Counted from the stretch's first letter, positions 8,644-17,667 are shown. The stretch is DNA of 47,710 bases from an uncultured Pelagibacteraceae bacterium (GCA_902526405.1 CABZKL010000006.1:1-47710), one strand, 5' to 3'. Notes: generated from the letters alone by a model not told the origin. Translations and numbers: made by a program.

Positions 8644-10179
8644 ATGAAGACAATAAAAACCTACGTAGTAGCACTTATCTCGGCTTTGTTAGTATTAAGT
8701 CCTGTTGCGTATGCTGATAAGTGGAGCGATCAGTTTCCACATATCAAGGCTACTGGAGATATTCCAGGTGAGTGTTCTTATGATGCTATGTCTAAGAAAA
8801 ATTACAAAGGTAAGACACTTAAAATAAACACACACGCTGTTCCAGTTATGGGGGAGCCAACAGCTTTACATGCTGAGCAATTTGCTAAACTTACAGGAGC
8901 AAAAGTTGATGTAACACATACACCTGCTGGTGATTTGTATGCAAAAGCGATGGTTCCATTTCAAGCAGGTCAAGCTCCGTATGATATAGTTTTTGGATTT
9001 TCAAACTTTATTAATGATTGGAAAAGATACTTAGAGCCAGTTCCAAAAAAATATGTTGAGATGAAACAAATGCAAGACGTTACTCCATCTCACATTGGTA
9101 TAGCATCTTGGGATGGTGTTATGTATCAGTTTCCAGTTGATGGTGACAGACACTATTTAAAATATAGAAAAGACGTGATTGACAATCCTGAGTATCAAAA
9201 AAAATATAAAGCTGATACTGGTAAAGAGTTAAGAGTTCCACAAACATGGAAAGAGTATGGAGAAATGGCTGCCTACTTTAATGGTTGGGACTGGGATGGT
9301 GATGGCGAGAAAGAATATGGATCTGCAGAGGTTATGAAAAAAGATGACTTAATGTATGCAGCTTTTTATTCAAGATCTGCCGCTTACTCAAAAAATCCTA
9401 AAACTCCAGGTGGTTTTTTCTTTGATTTAAAAACTATGAAACCATTGATTAACAATCCAGGTTTTGTGGAAGCTTTAACCGACTGGGTTGCAGCTACTAA
9501 ATATGTTCCTCCAGGAGGAATAAACTTTGGTCTTGGTGATGAAATTGGATCATTTGGTGGAGGACAAACTTTGTTTAGCTTCTCATGGGATGATGCATTT
9601 GTTGCTGCTATGCAACCTGACAGCCCAATTAACAACAAAGTTGGTGCTGCTCAATTACCTGGCGCAATGAAGGTTTGGAATAGATCAACAAACTCTTGGG
9701 ATGAAGGCTTTAACCAAGCTCCTTTCTTCGTATGGGGATGGGCAGTTGGTGTTGCTAAGAAAAGTAAAGAAAAAGAAATGGCGTTTGATTACTTATGTTT
9801 CTTTGCAAACGAAGCAAATCACCAAGCTGACATAGGTATTGGTCGTTTCGGAGTTAACCCATTTAGAAATGATGACTTTAAAGCAGATGTTTGGACTCAA
9901 ATTGGTTGGGATAAAGATATTGCCCAATCGTATGTTGATACCCTAGCTCAGATGGAAGATAGTAAGAATAGAGTTTTCCCTTTGAGAGTTCCAGGTACAT
10001 TTGAGTTTAACGCTGCATTAGCTACAGCTGCTGCAAAAGCTTTAGCTGGACAGTTATCACCACAAGCTGCCTTAGACGAAGCTGCTAAGCAGTGGGAAGA
10101 TATACTTAATAGAGTAGGAAAAGATAATGTAAGAGCAGCTTACTCTGTTGGTGTAGCAATGGAAGATAACAAGCTTTAA
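8644..10179 (+). CDS. ABC transporter periplasmic substrate-binding protein, sugar/polyol type (family 1)
   Basis: A 511-residue secreted binding protein with a cleavable signal peptide (about residues 1-24, cleavage after AYA). A strong ribosome site (AGAGGGG, about 8632-8638) fits high expression. The fold pattern is that of large family-1 binding proteins for sugars and polyols. Residues 216-224 contain a DxDxDG calcium-loop-like stretch (DWDGDGEKE), seen in several members of this superfamily. It delivers substrate to the permeases that follow. Partner ATPases resemble the GlpS/GlpT pair of the rhizobial glycerol importer, but this protein does not clearly look like GlpV, so the ligand stays open (sugar, polyol or similar). 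Confidence 0.88.
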   Translation: MKTIKTYVVALISALLVLSPVAYADKWSDQFPHIKATGDIPGECSYDAMSKKNYKGKTLKINTHAVPVMGEPTALHAEQFAKLTGAKVDVTHTPAGDLYAKAMVPFQAGQAPYDIVFGFSNFINDWKRYLEPVPKKYVEMKQMQDVTPSHIGIASWDGVMYQFPVDGDRHYLKYRKDVIDNPEYQKKYKADTGKELRVPQTWKEYGEMAAYFNGWDWDGDGEKEYGSAEVMKKDDLMYAAFYSRSAAYSKNPKTPGGFFFDLKTMKPLINNPGFVEALTDWVAATKYVPPGGINFGLGDEIGSFGGGQTLFSFSWDDAFVAAMQPDSPINNKVGAAQLPGAMKVWNRSTNSWDEGFNQAPFFVWGWAVGVAKKSKEKEMAFDYLCFFANEANHQADIGIGRFGVNPFRNDDFKADVWTQIGWDKDIAQSYVDTLAQMEDSKNRVFPLRVPGTFEFNAALATAAAKALAGQLSPQAALDEAAKQWEDILNRVGKDNVRAAYSVGVAMEDNKL

Positions 10180-10186
10180 AAAAACT

Positions 10187-10213
10187 TTGTGGCCGTCATA
10201 ACGACGGCCACAA
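10187..10213 (+). promoter_or_regulatory. Strong stem-loop after the binding-protein gene (mRNA stabiliser or attenuator)
   Basis: A perfect 11-bp stem (10187-10197 with 10203-10213) with a five-base loop, GC-rich in an otherwise AT-rich context, 7 bases after the binding-protein stop codon. There is no T-run after it, so it is not a classic terminator. In ABC operons such structures protect the upstream binding-protein mRNA from 3' decay, giving more binding protein than permease. That role is inferred. Confidence 0.7.
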
Positions 10214-10238
10214 CAAACAAATTCCAAAAATTACAATT

Positions 10239-11105
10239 ATGAATTTTAAGCACAAGTACGTTTTTTTATTTCCTGGTTTATTTGTGCTTATAGGAATACT
10301 TATTTTTCCTATAATTTTTACTATTAGATTAAGTTTATCGGGTTGGAATAGCTACACGCCTGAAATGAATTTTATAGGAATTACAAATTATATAAGACTT
10401 TTTACTGATGACCCAAGATTTTGGGAGTCTTTTTTTAGACTGAGTTTTTTATCGGTTACTACTGTTATTCTTCAATACATAATTGGTTTTGCATTAGCAC
10501 TTATAGTTTGGAGAGAAATTAAATTTAAAAGATTCTTTAGAGTTATTTTTCTAATTCCTATGATGACTACGCCTGTCATTATGACAGTAATTTGGAGAAC
10601 GTTTTTTCATGAGTCCCTAGGTCCTGTGAATGATCTTTTGGGAAACTTAGGAGTAGAGCCTATATTATGGCTCAGTGATCCAGTTATTGCTAAATTCACG
10701 GTAATTATAGTTGAAGTTTGGCAGTGGACTCCATTTATGTTTTTGTTGTTACTTGCAGGTTTATTATCTCTTCCCAAAGAACCTTTCTTAGCTGCAGCCA
10801 TAGATGGTGCAAGTCCTTTTAGAAAGTTTGTGTATGTTACTTTTCCACTAATGGCTCCAATCTCAATTGGGGCAATTATTATTAGATTAATTGAGGCTTC
10901 AAAGATAATGGATACAGTTTTTGTATTGACTTCTGGAGGACCAGGTACGGCAACAGAAACCTCAAGTTTTTATATTTACATTAAAGGTTTGAGGGAGTTT
11001 CAAATGGGTTATGCTGCAACACTTTCTTTTACGTATTTAGTTATAATGATCATAAGTTTAACGATCATAGCAAAAGTTTTAACAAAATTAATGATTAAAG
11101 AATAA
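10239..11105 (+). CDS. ABC transporter permease, MalF/UgpA type
   Basis: A 288-residue inner-membrane permease with six predicted helices. The cytoplasmic EAA loop that docks onto the ATPase is visible as LAAAIDGASPFRKFVYVTFPLM (residues about 187-208). It belongs to the MalF/UgpA/GlpP class of sugar and polyol importers. It forms the channel with the second permease, whose ATG overlaps its stop (TAATG at 11103-11107). It follows the binding protein after 59 bases containing a strong stem-loop. Confidence 0.92.
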   Translation: MNFKHKYVFLFPGLFVLIGILIFPIIFTIRLSLSGWNSYTPEMNFIGITNYIRLFTDDPRFWESFFRLSFLSVTTVILQYIIGFALALIVWREIKFKRFFRVIFLIPMMTTPVIMTVIWRTFFHESLGPVNDLLGNLGVEPILWLSDPVIAKFTVIIVEVWQWTPFMFLLLLAGLLSLPKEPFLAAAIDGASPFRKFVYVTFPLMAPISIGAIIIRLIEASKIMDTVFVLTSGGPGTATETSSFYIYIKGLREFQMGYAATLSFTYLVIMIISLTIIAKVLTKLMIKE

Positions 11106-11953
11106 TGGAAAAACTTTACAAATTTTTAAAATATACTTTTATTATTCTCTGGACAGTTTTTATTGTGGCCCCTTTTCTGTGGGCTATTTCTACTTCTTTT
11201 AAAGATTTCCAGTCAGTAAATAGTAAGGTTACTTATATTCCTTGGTTAGATTTTGAACCAACACTTGAAGGATGGCGTGTATTAGTTAAGTCACCTGCAA
11301 GAGGTGGGGTGGATATTGTTGAACCTTACTTCAATAGCCTTTTTGTAACCTGCACTGCAAGTTTAATAAGTATAGTCTTAGGAACTTTGGCAGCTTACGC
11401 TCTATCAAGATTTACTTTTAAAGCTGGTTTTGTAAGAAATAACGATATTACTTTCTTTTTTATATCACAAAGAATAATGCCGCCGATTGTTTTATCGATA
11501 CCCTTCTTTATATTTTTAAGCACGATTGGATTATTAGATAGTTTGATAGGACTTGTAGTAGTTTATATAGTTCTATTAATGCCTATAGCAGTTTGGATTA
11601 TGGTAGATTTTTTTAACAGAGTTCCAAAAGAGTTAGATGAAACTGCATTGATAGACGGATGTAATCCTTACCAGGCATTCTATAAAGTAGTTCTGCCGAA
11701 CTCTATACCAGGGTTAATTGTTGCGGGTATGTTTTGTATTATATTTGGTTGGATAGATTTTTTCTTTGCATTTATTTTAACATTTACTGAAGTACAGCTG
11801 TTACCTGTAAAAGTTGTAGCACTTAATTCTTCAATCACACCGTGGTGGAGCTTATCAGCGTCTGCCTTAATATCGGTTGCGCCTTTAATCATCGTCGCTT
11901 TTGTTGTCGAGAGATACTTATCTAAAGGAAATTTATCTGGAGCATTAAAATAA
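11105..11953 (+). CDS. ABC transporter permease, MalG/UgpE type
   Basis: A 282-residue membrane protein with six predicted helices and the EAA docking loop DETALIDGCNPYQAFYKVVL (residues about 178-197). It belongs to the MalG/UgpE/GlpQ class and pairs with the upstream permease. Translation is coupled on both sides: its start overlaps the previous stop, and its own TAA overlaps the ATG of the first ATPase at 11953. Confidence 0.92.
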   Translation: MEKLYKFLKYTFIILWTVFIVAPFLWAISTSFKDFQSVNSKVTYIPWLDFEPTLEGWRVLVKSPARGGVDIVEPYFNSLFVTCTASLISIVLGTLAAYALSRFTFKAGFVRNNDITFFFISQRIMPPIVLSIPFFIFLSTIGLLDSLIGLVVVYIVLLMPIAVWIMVDFFNRVPKELDETALIDGCNPYQAFYKVVLPNSIPGLIVAGMFCIIFGWIDFFFAFILTFTEVQLLPVKVVALNSSITPWWSLSASALISVAPLIIVAFVVERYLSKGNLSGALK

Positions 11954-13032
11954 TGAATTTAATCGGAGAAAATATAACTTACAAGCCTGACGATCAGTTT
12001 CATTTAAACGGTGTTTCATTTAATTTTAAAAAAGGAAATTTGTATACTATCTTAGGAAGAACTTTATCTGGAAAAACTACATTTTTAAAAACAATCGCTG
12101 GCTTGCTAAACCCTGATAGTGGAAATTTATCATTTGAAGATAACGATTTTATCAAAATACCTGTGTGGGAAAGAAATGTAGCAATGGTTTATCAACAATT
12201 TATTAATTATCCTCATCTAAATGTTTATGAGAATATAATTTTTCCGCTTAAACAAAGGAAAATAGGCGAAGATCAAATAAAGAAGGATGTAGAAGAAGCG
12301 CTTAAAACTGTAGGGCTAGTCGGTTTCGAAAATAGGAAAATTCAAGAATTATCAGGAGGACAGCAGCAAAGAGTTGCTTTGGCAAGATCTTTAGCAAAAA
12401 AGGCAAAAATTTTATTACTGGATGAACCTTTGGTTAATTTAGATTACAAATTAAGAGAACAATTAAGAGAAGAATTTAAAAGAATATTCACGCAGGGTTT
12501 ATCTGAAGATACTATTTTAATCTACTCTACTACTGATCCGCAGGAAGTCATGGAATTAAATGGTGAGGTGATAGTTTTAGATGAGGGTAAAGTTTTACAA
12601 AAAGGACCTGCAAAAGAAATTTTTGAAAATCCTAGAACTTTAAAGGTGGCTGAAATTTCAAATGATCCACCAATGAATATTTTGAGGGGAACAAAAAATT
12701 CTGAAAAATTAAGTTTTGAAAATATTTCAATTAATTCTCCTTCCCATTTTAAAAATTTAAGTGATCAAGGTTATAATTTTGGGATTAGGGCCTCAGAAAT
12801 AAAGTTAGATGATCAAGGTGAAGAGTTTGAAATTGAACTTGCTGAAATTAGTGGCTCAGAAACCTTATTGCATTTAAAAAAAGGAGATTCTAAAGTTATA
12901 GTTCTTATAGAAGAGGTTATGAATTTTAAAATTCACGAAAAAGTAAAAATTAAATTTAATGAAAATAAATTATATGCTTTCGATCAAAATGAAGAATTAG
13001 TTTCTTCACCTTATGGAGTATCTCATGGCTAA
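11953..13032 (+). CDS. ABC transporter ATPase 1, GlpS-like (lacks the H-loop histidine)
   Basis: A 359-residue importer ATPase: nucleotide-binding domain followed by a C-terminal regulatory/TOBE-like domain from about residue 235. Walker A is GRTLSGKTT (35-43), the Q-loop is Gln81, the signature LSGGQ (133-137) is intact and Walker B is ILLLDEP (153-159). At the switch histidine the sequence is YSTTDPQE, with Thr194 where most family members have His. The same defect is remembered in GlpS of the rhizobial GlpSTPQV glycerol importer. It overlaps the second ATPase gene by 8 bases, and the pair should form a heterodimer. GlpS-like assignment is moderate; the general family is certain. Confidence 0.92.
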   Translation: MNLIGENITYKPDDQFHLNGVSFNFKKGNLYTILGRTLSGKTTFLKTIAGLLNPDSGNLSFEDNDFIKIPVWERNVAMVYQQFINYPHLNVYENIIFPLKQRKIGEDQIKKDVEEALKTVGLVGFENRKIQELSGGQQQRVALARSLAKKAKILLLDEPLVNLDYKLREQLREEFKRIFTQGLSEDTILIYSTTDPQEVMELNGEVIVLDEGKVLQKGPAKEIFENPRTLKVAEISNDPPMNILRGTKNSEKLSFENISINSPSHFKNLSDQGYNFGIRASEIKLDDQGEEFEIELAEISGSETLLHLKKGDSKVIVLIEEVMNFKIHEKVKIKFNENKLYAFDQNEELVSSPYGVSHG

Positions 13033-14101
13033 AATTGAGTTGTCAAATATTTCTCACACTTATAATCCAAACGACACTAATCCAACTTACGCACTTAATC
13101 CGTTTTCTATGACTTGGGAAAACGGAAAGAGATACGCAATTTTAGGACCATCTGGTTGTGGAAAAACAACAATGTTAAATATTGTTTCAGGATTAGTTAG
13201 ACCATCAAAAGGAAAAATTTTATTTGATGAGCATGATGTAACAGATCTTATAACGGAAGAGAGAAATATAGCTCAAGTCTTCCAATTTCCAGTCATCTAT
13301 AACACCATGACAGTATATGATAATTTAGCTTTTCCATTAAGATGTAGAAATTTTACAGATCAAAAAATTAAAGAAAGAGTCAAGTCAGTTTCAGATACTC
13401 TTAGATTGTCATCTTTTCTAAATTCGCCAGCAAGAAAACTAACTGCCGACCAAAAGCAACTCATATCTCTTGGAAGAGGATTAGTAAGGGAGGATGTTGC
13501 GGGTGTTTTGATGGATGAACCATTAACCGTAATTGATCCAGATTTAAAATTTAGATTAAGAAGAAATTTAAAAGAAATAAACGAACAATACAAAACTACA
13601 TTAGTTTATGTCACTCACGATCAAAATGAGGCAATGACATTTGCCGATAATATCATTGTGATGGATCAAGGTGAAATAGTTCAAGTAGGACTTCCCAAAG
13701 ACTTATTTGAAAAACCAAGAACCACGTTTGTTGGATATTTTATTGGTTCCCCAGCTATGAATTTGTTTAGATCTGAAATTCTTTCGGATAATTCGATAAA
13801 GTTTAATAATGGTACCATTAAAACAAAAACTGACTTGTCAAAAATTAAAGACAAGAATGTAAAATTTGGAATACGATCAGAATTTATTAAAATTGCAACT
13901 GATCAAAAAGAAAATATTGTTAGTGTTAAGGTAACAAGAGTCGAGGATTTTGGAAATTTTAAACTCATAACTGGTAAAGCTGGCGATTTAGAGATTAAGT
14001 CTAAGGTTGAGAGAGAAATTCCAATATCAACCGAGGAACTAAAACTTCATTTACCTGCAGAAAAATGTTGTATTTATTCTAACGAAATGCTTGTTAACTA
14101 A
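13025..14101 (+). CDS. ABC transporter ATPase 2, GlpT-like (degenerate signature motif)
   Basis: A 358-residue importer ATPase (nucleotide-binding domain plus C-terminal TOBE-like domain). Walker A GPSGCGKTT (41-49), Q-loop Gln87, Walker B VLMDEP (161-166) and switch His198 (THDQNEA) are all normal. The signature, normally LSGGQ, reads LTADQ (139-143). The stretch LTVIDPDLKFRLRR and the altered signature resemble GlpT of the rhizobial glycerol importer. The ATG at 13025 (MAKIELS) is preferred to one at 13013, which would overlap ATPase 1 further. The gene ends only 2 bases before the convergent gamma-glutamyltransferase gene. Confidence 0.92.
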   Translation: MAKIELSNISHTYNPNDTNPTYALNPFSMTWENGKRYAILGPSGCGKTTMLNIVSGLVRPSKGKILFDEHDVTDLITEERNIAQVFQFPVIYNTMTVYDNLAFPLRCRNFTDQKIKERVKSVSDTLRLSSFLNSPARKLTADQKQLISLGRGLVREDVAGVLMDEPLTVIDPDLKFRLRRNLKEINEQYKTTLVYVTHDQNEAMTFADNIIVMDQGEIVQVGLPKDLFEKPRTTFVGYFIGSPAMNLFRSEILSDNSIKFNNGTIKTKTDLSKIKDKNVKFGIRSEFIKIATDQKENIVSVKVTRVEDFGNFKLITGKAGDLEIKSKVEREIPISTEELKLHLPAEKCCIYSNEMLVN

Positions 14102-14103
14102 AA

Positions 14104-15681
14104 CTAATACCCAGATGCATATCCATCTTTTCTAGGATCCGAACCTCCAATTAATTTACCTTTTTTTCTGTCTATTTGGATTGCTTGACCTCCACCATGT
14201 GGATCATTAGTAAATTCTACTTTATGGCCAATTGCTTCAAGTTTACTTTTTATATCCTCGCTTATTTCTTTTTCGAGTTTGTAGATATTATTGAAATGAA
14301 ATGCTCTTGGATAAGAAATGGCTTCTTGGGGAGTCATATTAAAGTCAAAAATATTATTAAATACATGCACTTGTCCAACAGGTTGATATTGACCACCCAT
14401 TACTCCAAATGAAAGTACGGCTTTATTATCGTTGTTTAAAGCTAAGCCTGGGATAATAGTGTGTAATGGTCTTTTGCCACCCTCAATACAGTTTGGATGA
14501 TCTCTTTCTACTCTAAAATTAGTCCCTCTATTGTGAAATAAGATACCTGACTTATTAGATGTAATCCCACTTCCAAACGAGTAACAAATAGAATTTATAA
14601 TGGAAACAGAATTTAAATCCTTATCAACAACTGTTAAGTATACAGTTTCAGGATGATTTGGAATCTTTAGGTCATTGATTTTATAACACTTGTTTAAAGA
14701 TATATTGTTAAATAATTCTTGAATATTTTGTTCACTTAGAATTTTTTCTAGATCAATACTTATAAAATTTGGGTCTGCAATATTCTCTTCTCTTATTTTA
14801 TAACACAATTTAGTTACTTCGGCTTCAAGATGGAACCTTTCAACACTATCAGGATTAAATTTATTTATATTTAATTTCTCTAACAGCTTTAACATTAATA
14901 ACACTGTTACACCTGGTCCGTTAGGCGGGCATTGGTGAACAGTCATATCTTTAAAATTCGAGGATATAGTTTTAGACTTTAAAGTTTTTTGAATTGAAAA
15001 ATCTTCAATTGAATGTAGTCCTCCAATTTCATTTAAGCTCTTTACCATATCCTCAGCTATTGAACCTTGATAAAATTCCTTTATTCCATTTTTTTTAATT
15101 AATTTTAGAGTATTAGCTAAAGGAATATTTTTTCTAAGTTCATTATTTTTATAAACTTTTCCATGTTTCAAATATAAGTTTTTAGTAATTTTATGGTTAT
15201 TTAATTTTTTAAACGACTTTTCCCAAGCTTCAGAAACTTTTTTAGTTACTTTATATCCATTCTCAGCATAATTAATCGAATTTAAAAATAACTCCTCAAA
15301 GTCTAATTTGCCATTCTCGTCGTGAATTGTTTTCCAAGCATCGAGAGCTCCAGGAATAGTTACTGAATGAGGTGTTGTTAGTTCTATTTTATCTATGTTT
15401 TTACTTTCAAAAAATTCAAAGTTAGCTTTTTTAGGAGCAATACCTGATCCGTTGTATGAAATTGGATCTTTATTTTCCATTTTAACTATTGCAAAACAAT
15501 CACCACCAATACCAGTTGAATTTGGTTCCACGACCGATAAGCAAATTGATGCTGCAATTGCAGCATCTACTGCATTTCCACCTTTTTTTAGAATATTAAG
15601 AGCCTCTTCCGTTGCGAGTGGGTGTGAAGTAGCGGCCATTGCATTTGGAGAAATAGAGTCTGAATTTTTGTTAGATTTCAT
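14104..15681 (-). CDS. ggt: Gamma-glutamyltransferase family protein, cytoplasmic form (Ntn hydrolase)
   Basis: A 525-residue protein matching the GGT family from the N-terminal AMAATSHPLATEEAL through the glycine-rich GGGQAIQID near the end. These proteins self-cleave to expose a threonine nucleophile; Thr346 in PETVYLTVVD is at the expected site, although the usual second Thr/His are Val/Tyr. There is no signal peptide, so unlike periplasmic GGT it should act in the cytoplasm, as do YwrD-type and HpxW (oxamate amidohydrolase) members. It is divergent from a TRAP transporter and convergent with the ABC operon. True gamma-glutamyl activity or another amide hydrolysis are both possible. Confidence 0.85.
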   Translation of the reverse strand: MKSNKNSDSISPNAMAATSHPLATEEALNILKKGGNAVDAAIAASICLSVVEPNSTGIGGDCFAIVKMENKDPISYNGSGIAPKKANFEFFESKNIDKIELTTPHSVTIPGALDAWKTIHDENGKLDFEELFLNSINYAENGYKVTKKVSEAWEKSFKKLNNHKITKNLYLKHGKVYKNNELRKNIPLANTLKLIKKNGIKEFYQGSIAEDMVKSLNEIGGLHSIEDFSIQKTLKSKTISSNFKDMTVHQCPPNGPGVTVLLMLKLLEKLNINKFNPDSVERFHLEAEVTKLCYKIREENIADPNFISIDLEKILSEQNIQELFNNISLNKCYKINDLKIPNHPETVYLTVVDKDLNSVSIINSICYSFGSGITSNKSGILFHNRGTNFRVERDHPNCIEGGKRPLHTIIPGLALNNDNKAVLSFGVMGGQYQPVGQVHVFNNIFDFNMTPQEAISYPRAFHFNNIYKLEKEISEDIKSKLEAIGHKVEFTNDPHGGGQAIQIDRKKGKLIGGSDPRKDGYASGY

Positions 15682-15844
15682 TAATAAATTCTACAGAATT
15701 AATTTAATTTAATACAAACAATTAAAATACAATCTGGAATTGAATAAATCGTCATTAGGGGCAAAACGTCCGACTTTTTAGAAAGACTCTATTGTGAATC
15801 TATGTTTAACTTCGCGCAGTTAATTAACTAGAGGAGAGAACAAA
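15682..15844. promoter_or_regulatory. Divergent promoter region between ggt and dctP, with a small palindrome
   Basis: A 163-base gap between divergent genes that should hold both promoters. A perfect palindrome (6-base arms, 2-base centre) lies at 15687-15700, just upstream of the ggt start codon, and could be an operator or a structure over its ribosome site. On the other side a strong Shine-Dalgarno (GAGGAGAG, about 15831-15838) precedes dctP. No riboswitch family was recognised. Confidence 0.4.
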
Positions 15845-17005
15845 ATGATTAAAAATAAAAAATCATTAAAAGGTGCAAAAACACCTTCAAGACGAAAGTT
15901 CTTCAAAGCAGCAGCAGCAACTGGTGCAGCAGCAGCAACAGCTGTAGCGATGCCTAATATTGCGACTGCTGGAGGACACACTACATTAAAAATGCAAGCA
16001 GCTTGGCCTTCAGGCGCGAACATTTTTTTTGAAATGGCAGGAGACTATTGTAAAATGGTTGATGCAATGTCTGGCGGAACACTTAAAATTGACCTTCAGC
16101 CAGTTGGTTCAATCGTAAAAACTTCAGAAATTGGTGCCGCTGTAAGTGATGGAATTATTGATATGGGTCACTGGGTGACAGCATATTGGTATGGAAAAAA
16201 TCCAGCAGCTTCACTTTTTGGTACTGGACCTTCATACGGACTATCATCTCAAGAAGTAATGGGATGGATGGAGTATGGTGGAGGAAGAGCATTATATGAA
16301 GAAGCAGTCGCTAGTGTTGGATATAACTACACAGGTTTCTTTGCTATGCCTATGCCAGCACAACCTTTTGGTTGGTTCAAAAAGAACGTAACAAAAGTAT
16401 CTGATGTTAAAGGAATGAAGTATAGAACAGTTGGTCTTGCAACTAACGTTTTAACTGCTATGGGAATGGTCGTAAGACAATTACCAGGCGGTGAGATCCA
16501 ACCGGCTATGAAAACTGGTTTGATTGATGCTGCAGAGTTTAACAACCCTACATCAGACTCACAGTTTGGAATGCAAGATGTCTCTAAACACTATCACTTA
16601 GGAAGTTTTCACCAATCTCAAGAGATGTTTGAAATGCCTATAAATACTAAGAAACTGAAAAGCCTTTCACCTGCTCATCAAGCTATCTTGAAGAATGCTG
16701 CTTACGCTGCAAACTCAGATAACTACTTCAAAGCCCTAGTTAGATATTCTACTGACTTAGGTAAATTGATGAATGAGCATAAGGTTAATGTTTACCAAAC
16801 ATCCGATGCTATCCTAGCAGAACAGTTAAAAGGTTGGGATAAAATCGTTGGAGAGTTCTCTGCTAAAGATGCTTTCTTCAAGAAAGTAATCGACTCTCAA
16901 AAAGCATACGCTAAGAAAACTATGAAGTATCTGTTGATGAATCAACCGAACTACAAATTAGCTTATGAAAATGAGTTTGGTCCGATTGCAAAAGTTAAAT
17001 TATAA
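15845..17005 (+). CDS. dctP: TRAP transporter substrate-binding protein DctP, Tat-exported
   Basis: A 386-residue periplasmic binding protein. The N-terminus has a twin-arginine signal (SRRKFFKAA, residues 17-25) followed by an alanine-rich hydrophobic stretch and a cleavage site near ATAGG, so it is exported folded. The body shows the DctP/TAXI-like pattern with the conserved arginine region KGMKYRTVGLATNVL, which in the family contacts the carboxylate of the ligand. It delivers an organic acid to DctQM. It is followed by a terminator-like hairpin, consistent with higher expression than the membrane subunits. Close annotations are often 'mannitol/chloroaromatic' type, but the ligand is unknown. 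Confidence 0.92.
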   Translation: MIKNKKSLKGAKTPSRRKFFKAAAATGAAAATAVAMPNIATAGGHTTLKMQAAWPSGANIFFEMAGDYCKMVDAMSGGTLKIDLQPVGSIVKTSEIGAAVSDGIIDMGHWVTAYWYGKNPAASLFGTGPSYGLSSQEVMGWMEYGGGRALYEEAVASVGYNYTGFFAMPMPAQPFGWFKKNVTKVSDVKGMKYRTVGLATNVLTAMGMVVRQLPGGEIQPAMKTGLIDAAEFNNPTSDSQFGMQDVSKHYHLGSFHQSQEMFEMPINTKKLKSLSPAHQAILKNAAYAANSDNYFKALVRYSTDLGKLMNEHKVNVYQTSDAILAEQLKGWDKIVGEFSAKDAFFKKVIDSQKAYAKKTMKYLLMNQPNYKLAYENEFGPIAKVKL

Positions 17006-17023
17006 TTAGCTTTTAACAAATTT

Positions 17024-17056
17024 AAAAAAAGGGGGTTTAAAACCCCCTTTTTTTTT
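17024..17056 (+). terminator. Rho-independent terminator/attenuator between dctP and dctQ
   Basis: Seven A and five G bases are followed by a short AT loop, then five C and nine T: a 12-bp stem ending in a T-run. It starts 18 bases after the dctP stop and lies 27 bases before dctQ. It probably terminates part of the transcription, leaving binding protein in excess over the membrane subunits. Confidence 0.9.
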
Positions 17057-17082
17057 AATTTAATTTAATATATCTATTCACA

Positions 17083-17667
17083 ATGAGACAATTCATTAAA
17101 TTTGCAGATTCTCTGAGTACTTCAATGGGAAAAGCTTTTTCCTGGTGTATTGTGATTTTAATGGGTGGAACAGTTTATGAAGTCATAGTGGCCTATGTTT
17201 TTAATAAACCAACGTTATGGAATTTTGATTTTAGCATGCAGATGTATGGTGCTATCCTTATGATGTCAGGCGCTTATTGTTTAGCAACAGAAGCACATGT
17301 TAGAGGTGATGTTATATACAGATTATTTAAGCCAAGAACACAAGCTTGGATAGATTTTGTGTTATACTTTGTTTTCTTTTTTCCTGGAGTGGTAGCTTTG
17401 GCGTTTTATGGATATGAGTACGCTGCATTAGCATGGAAAATTAAAGAAACTAGCTGGAGCAGTCCTGCGCAAATACAAATTTATATGGTTAAATCATTGA
17501 TACCTGCTGCAGGTATTTTGTTAATTATCCAAGGTATCAGTGAAGTCTTTAGATCAGTGATTTGTATTCAAGAAGGTAAGTGGCCTTCAAGAATGGTTGT
17601 GGCTCAAGAAACAGAGGAAATTTTAATGAGAAAATCCCAAGAGGAAAATAAAGAAAATGCTATTTAG
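17083..17667 (+). CDS. dctQ: TRAP transporter small membrane subunit DctQ
   Basis: A 194-residue inner-membrane protein with four predicted helices, the size and topology of the larger DctQ subunits. The central W-x-F-x-x-x-M-x-x-Y pattern (LWNFDFSMQMYG) and A-H-V-R-G-D motif are typical of the family. With DctM it forms the sodium-driven transporter that accepts ligand from DctP. Its last 11 bases overlap the start of dctM. It is separated from dctP by the hairpin at 17024-17056. Confidence 0.9.
   Translation: MRQFIKFADSLSTSMGKAFSWCIVILMGGTVYEVIVAYVFNKPTLWNFDFSMQMYGAILMMSGAYCLATEAHVRGDVIYRLFKPRTQAWIDFVLYFVFFFPGVVALAFYGYEYAALAWKIKETSWSSPAQIQIYMVKSLIPAAGILLIIQGISEVFRSVICIQEGKWPSRMVVAQETEEILMRKSQEENKENAI

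Noticed and set aside
14099..14106. Bidirectional terminator between the ABC ATPase and ggt
   Set aside because: The genes are only 2 bases apart and no hairpin is present.
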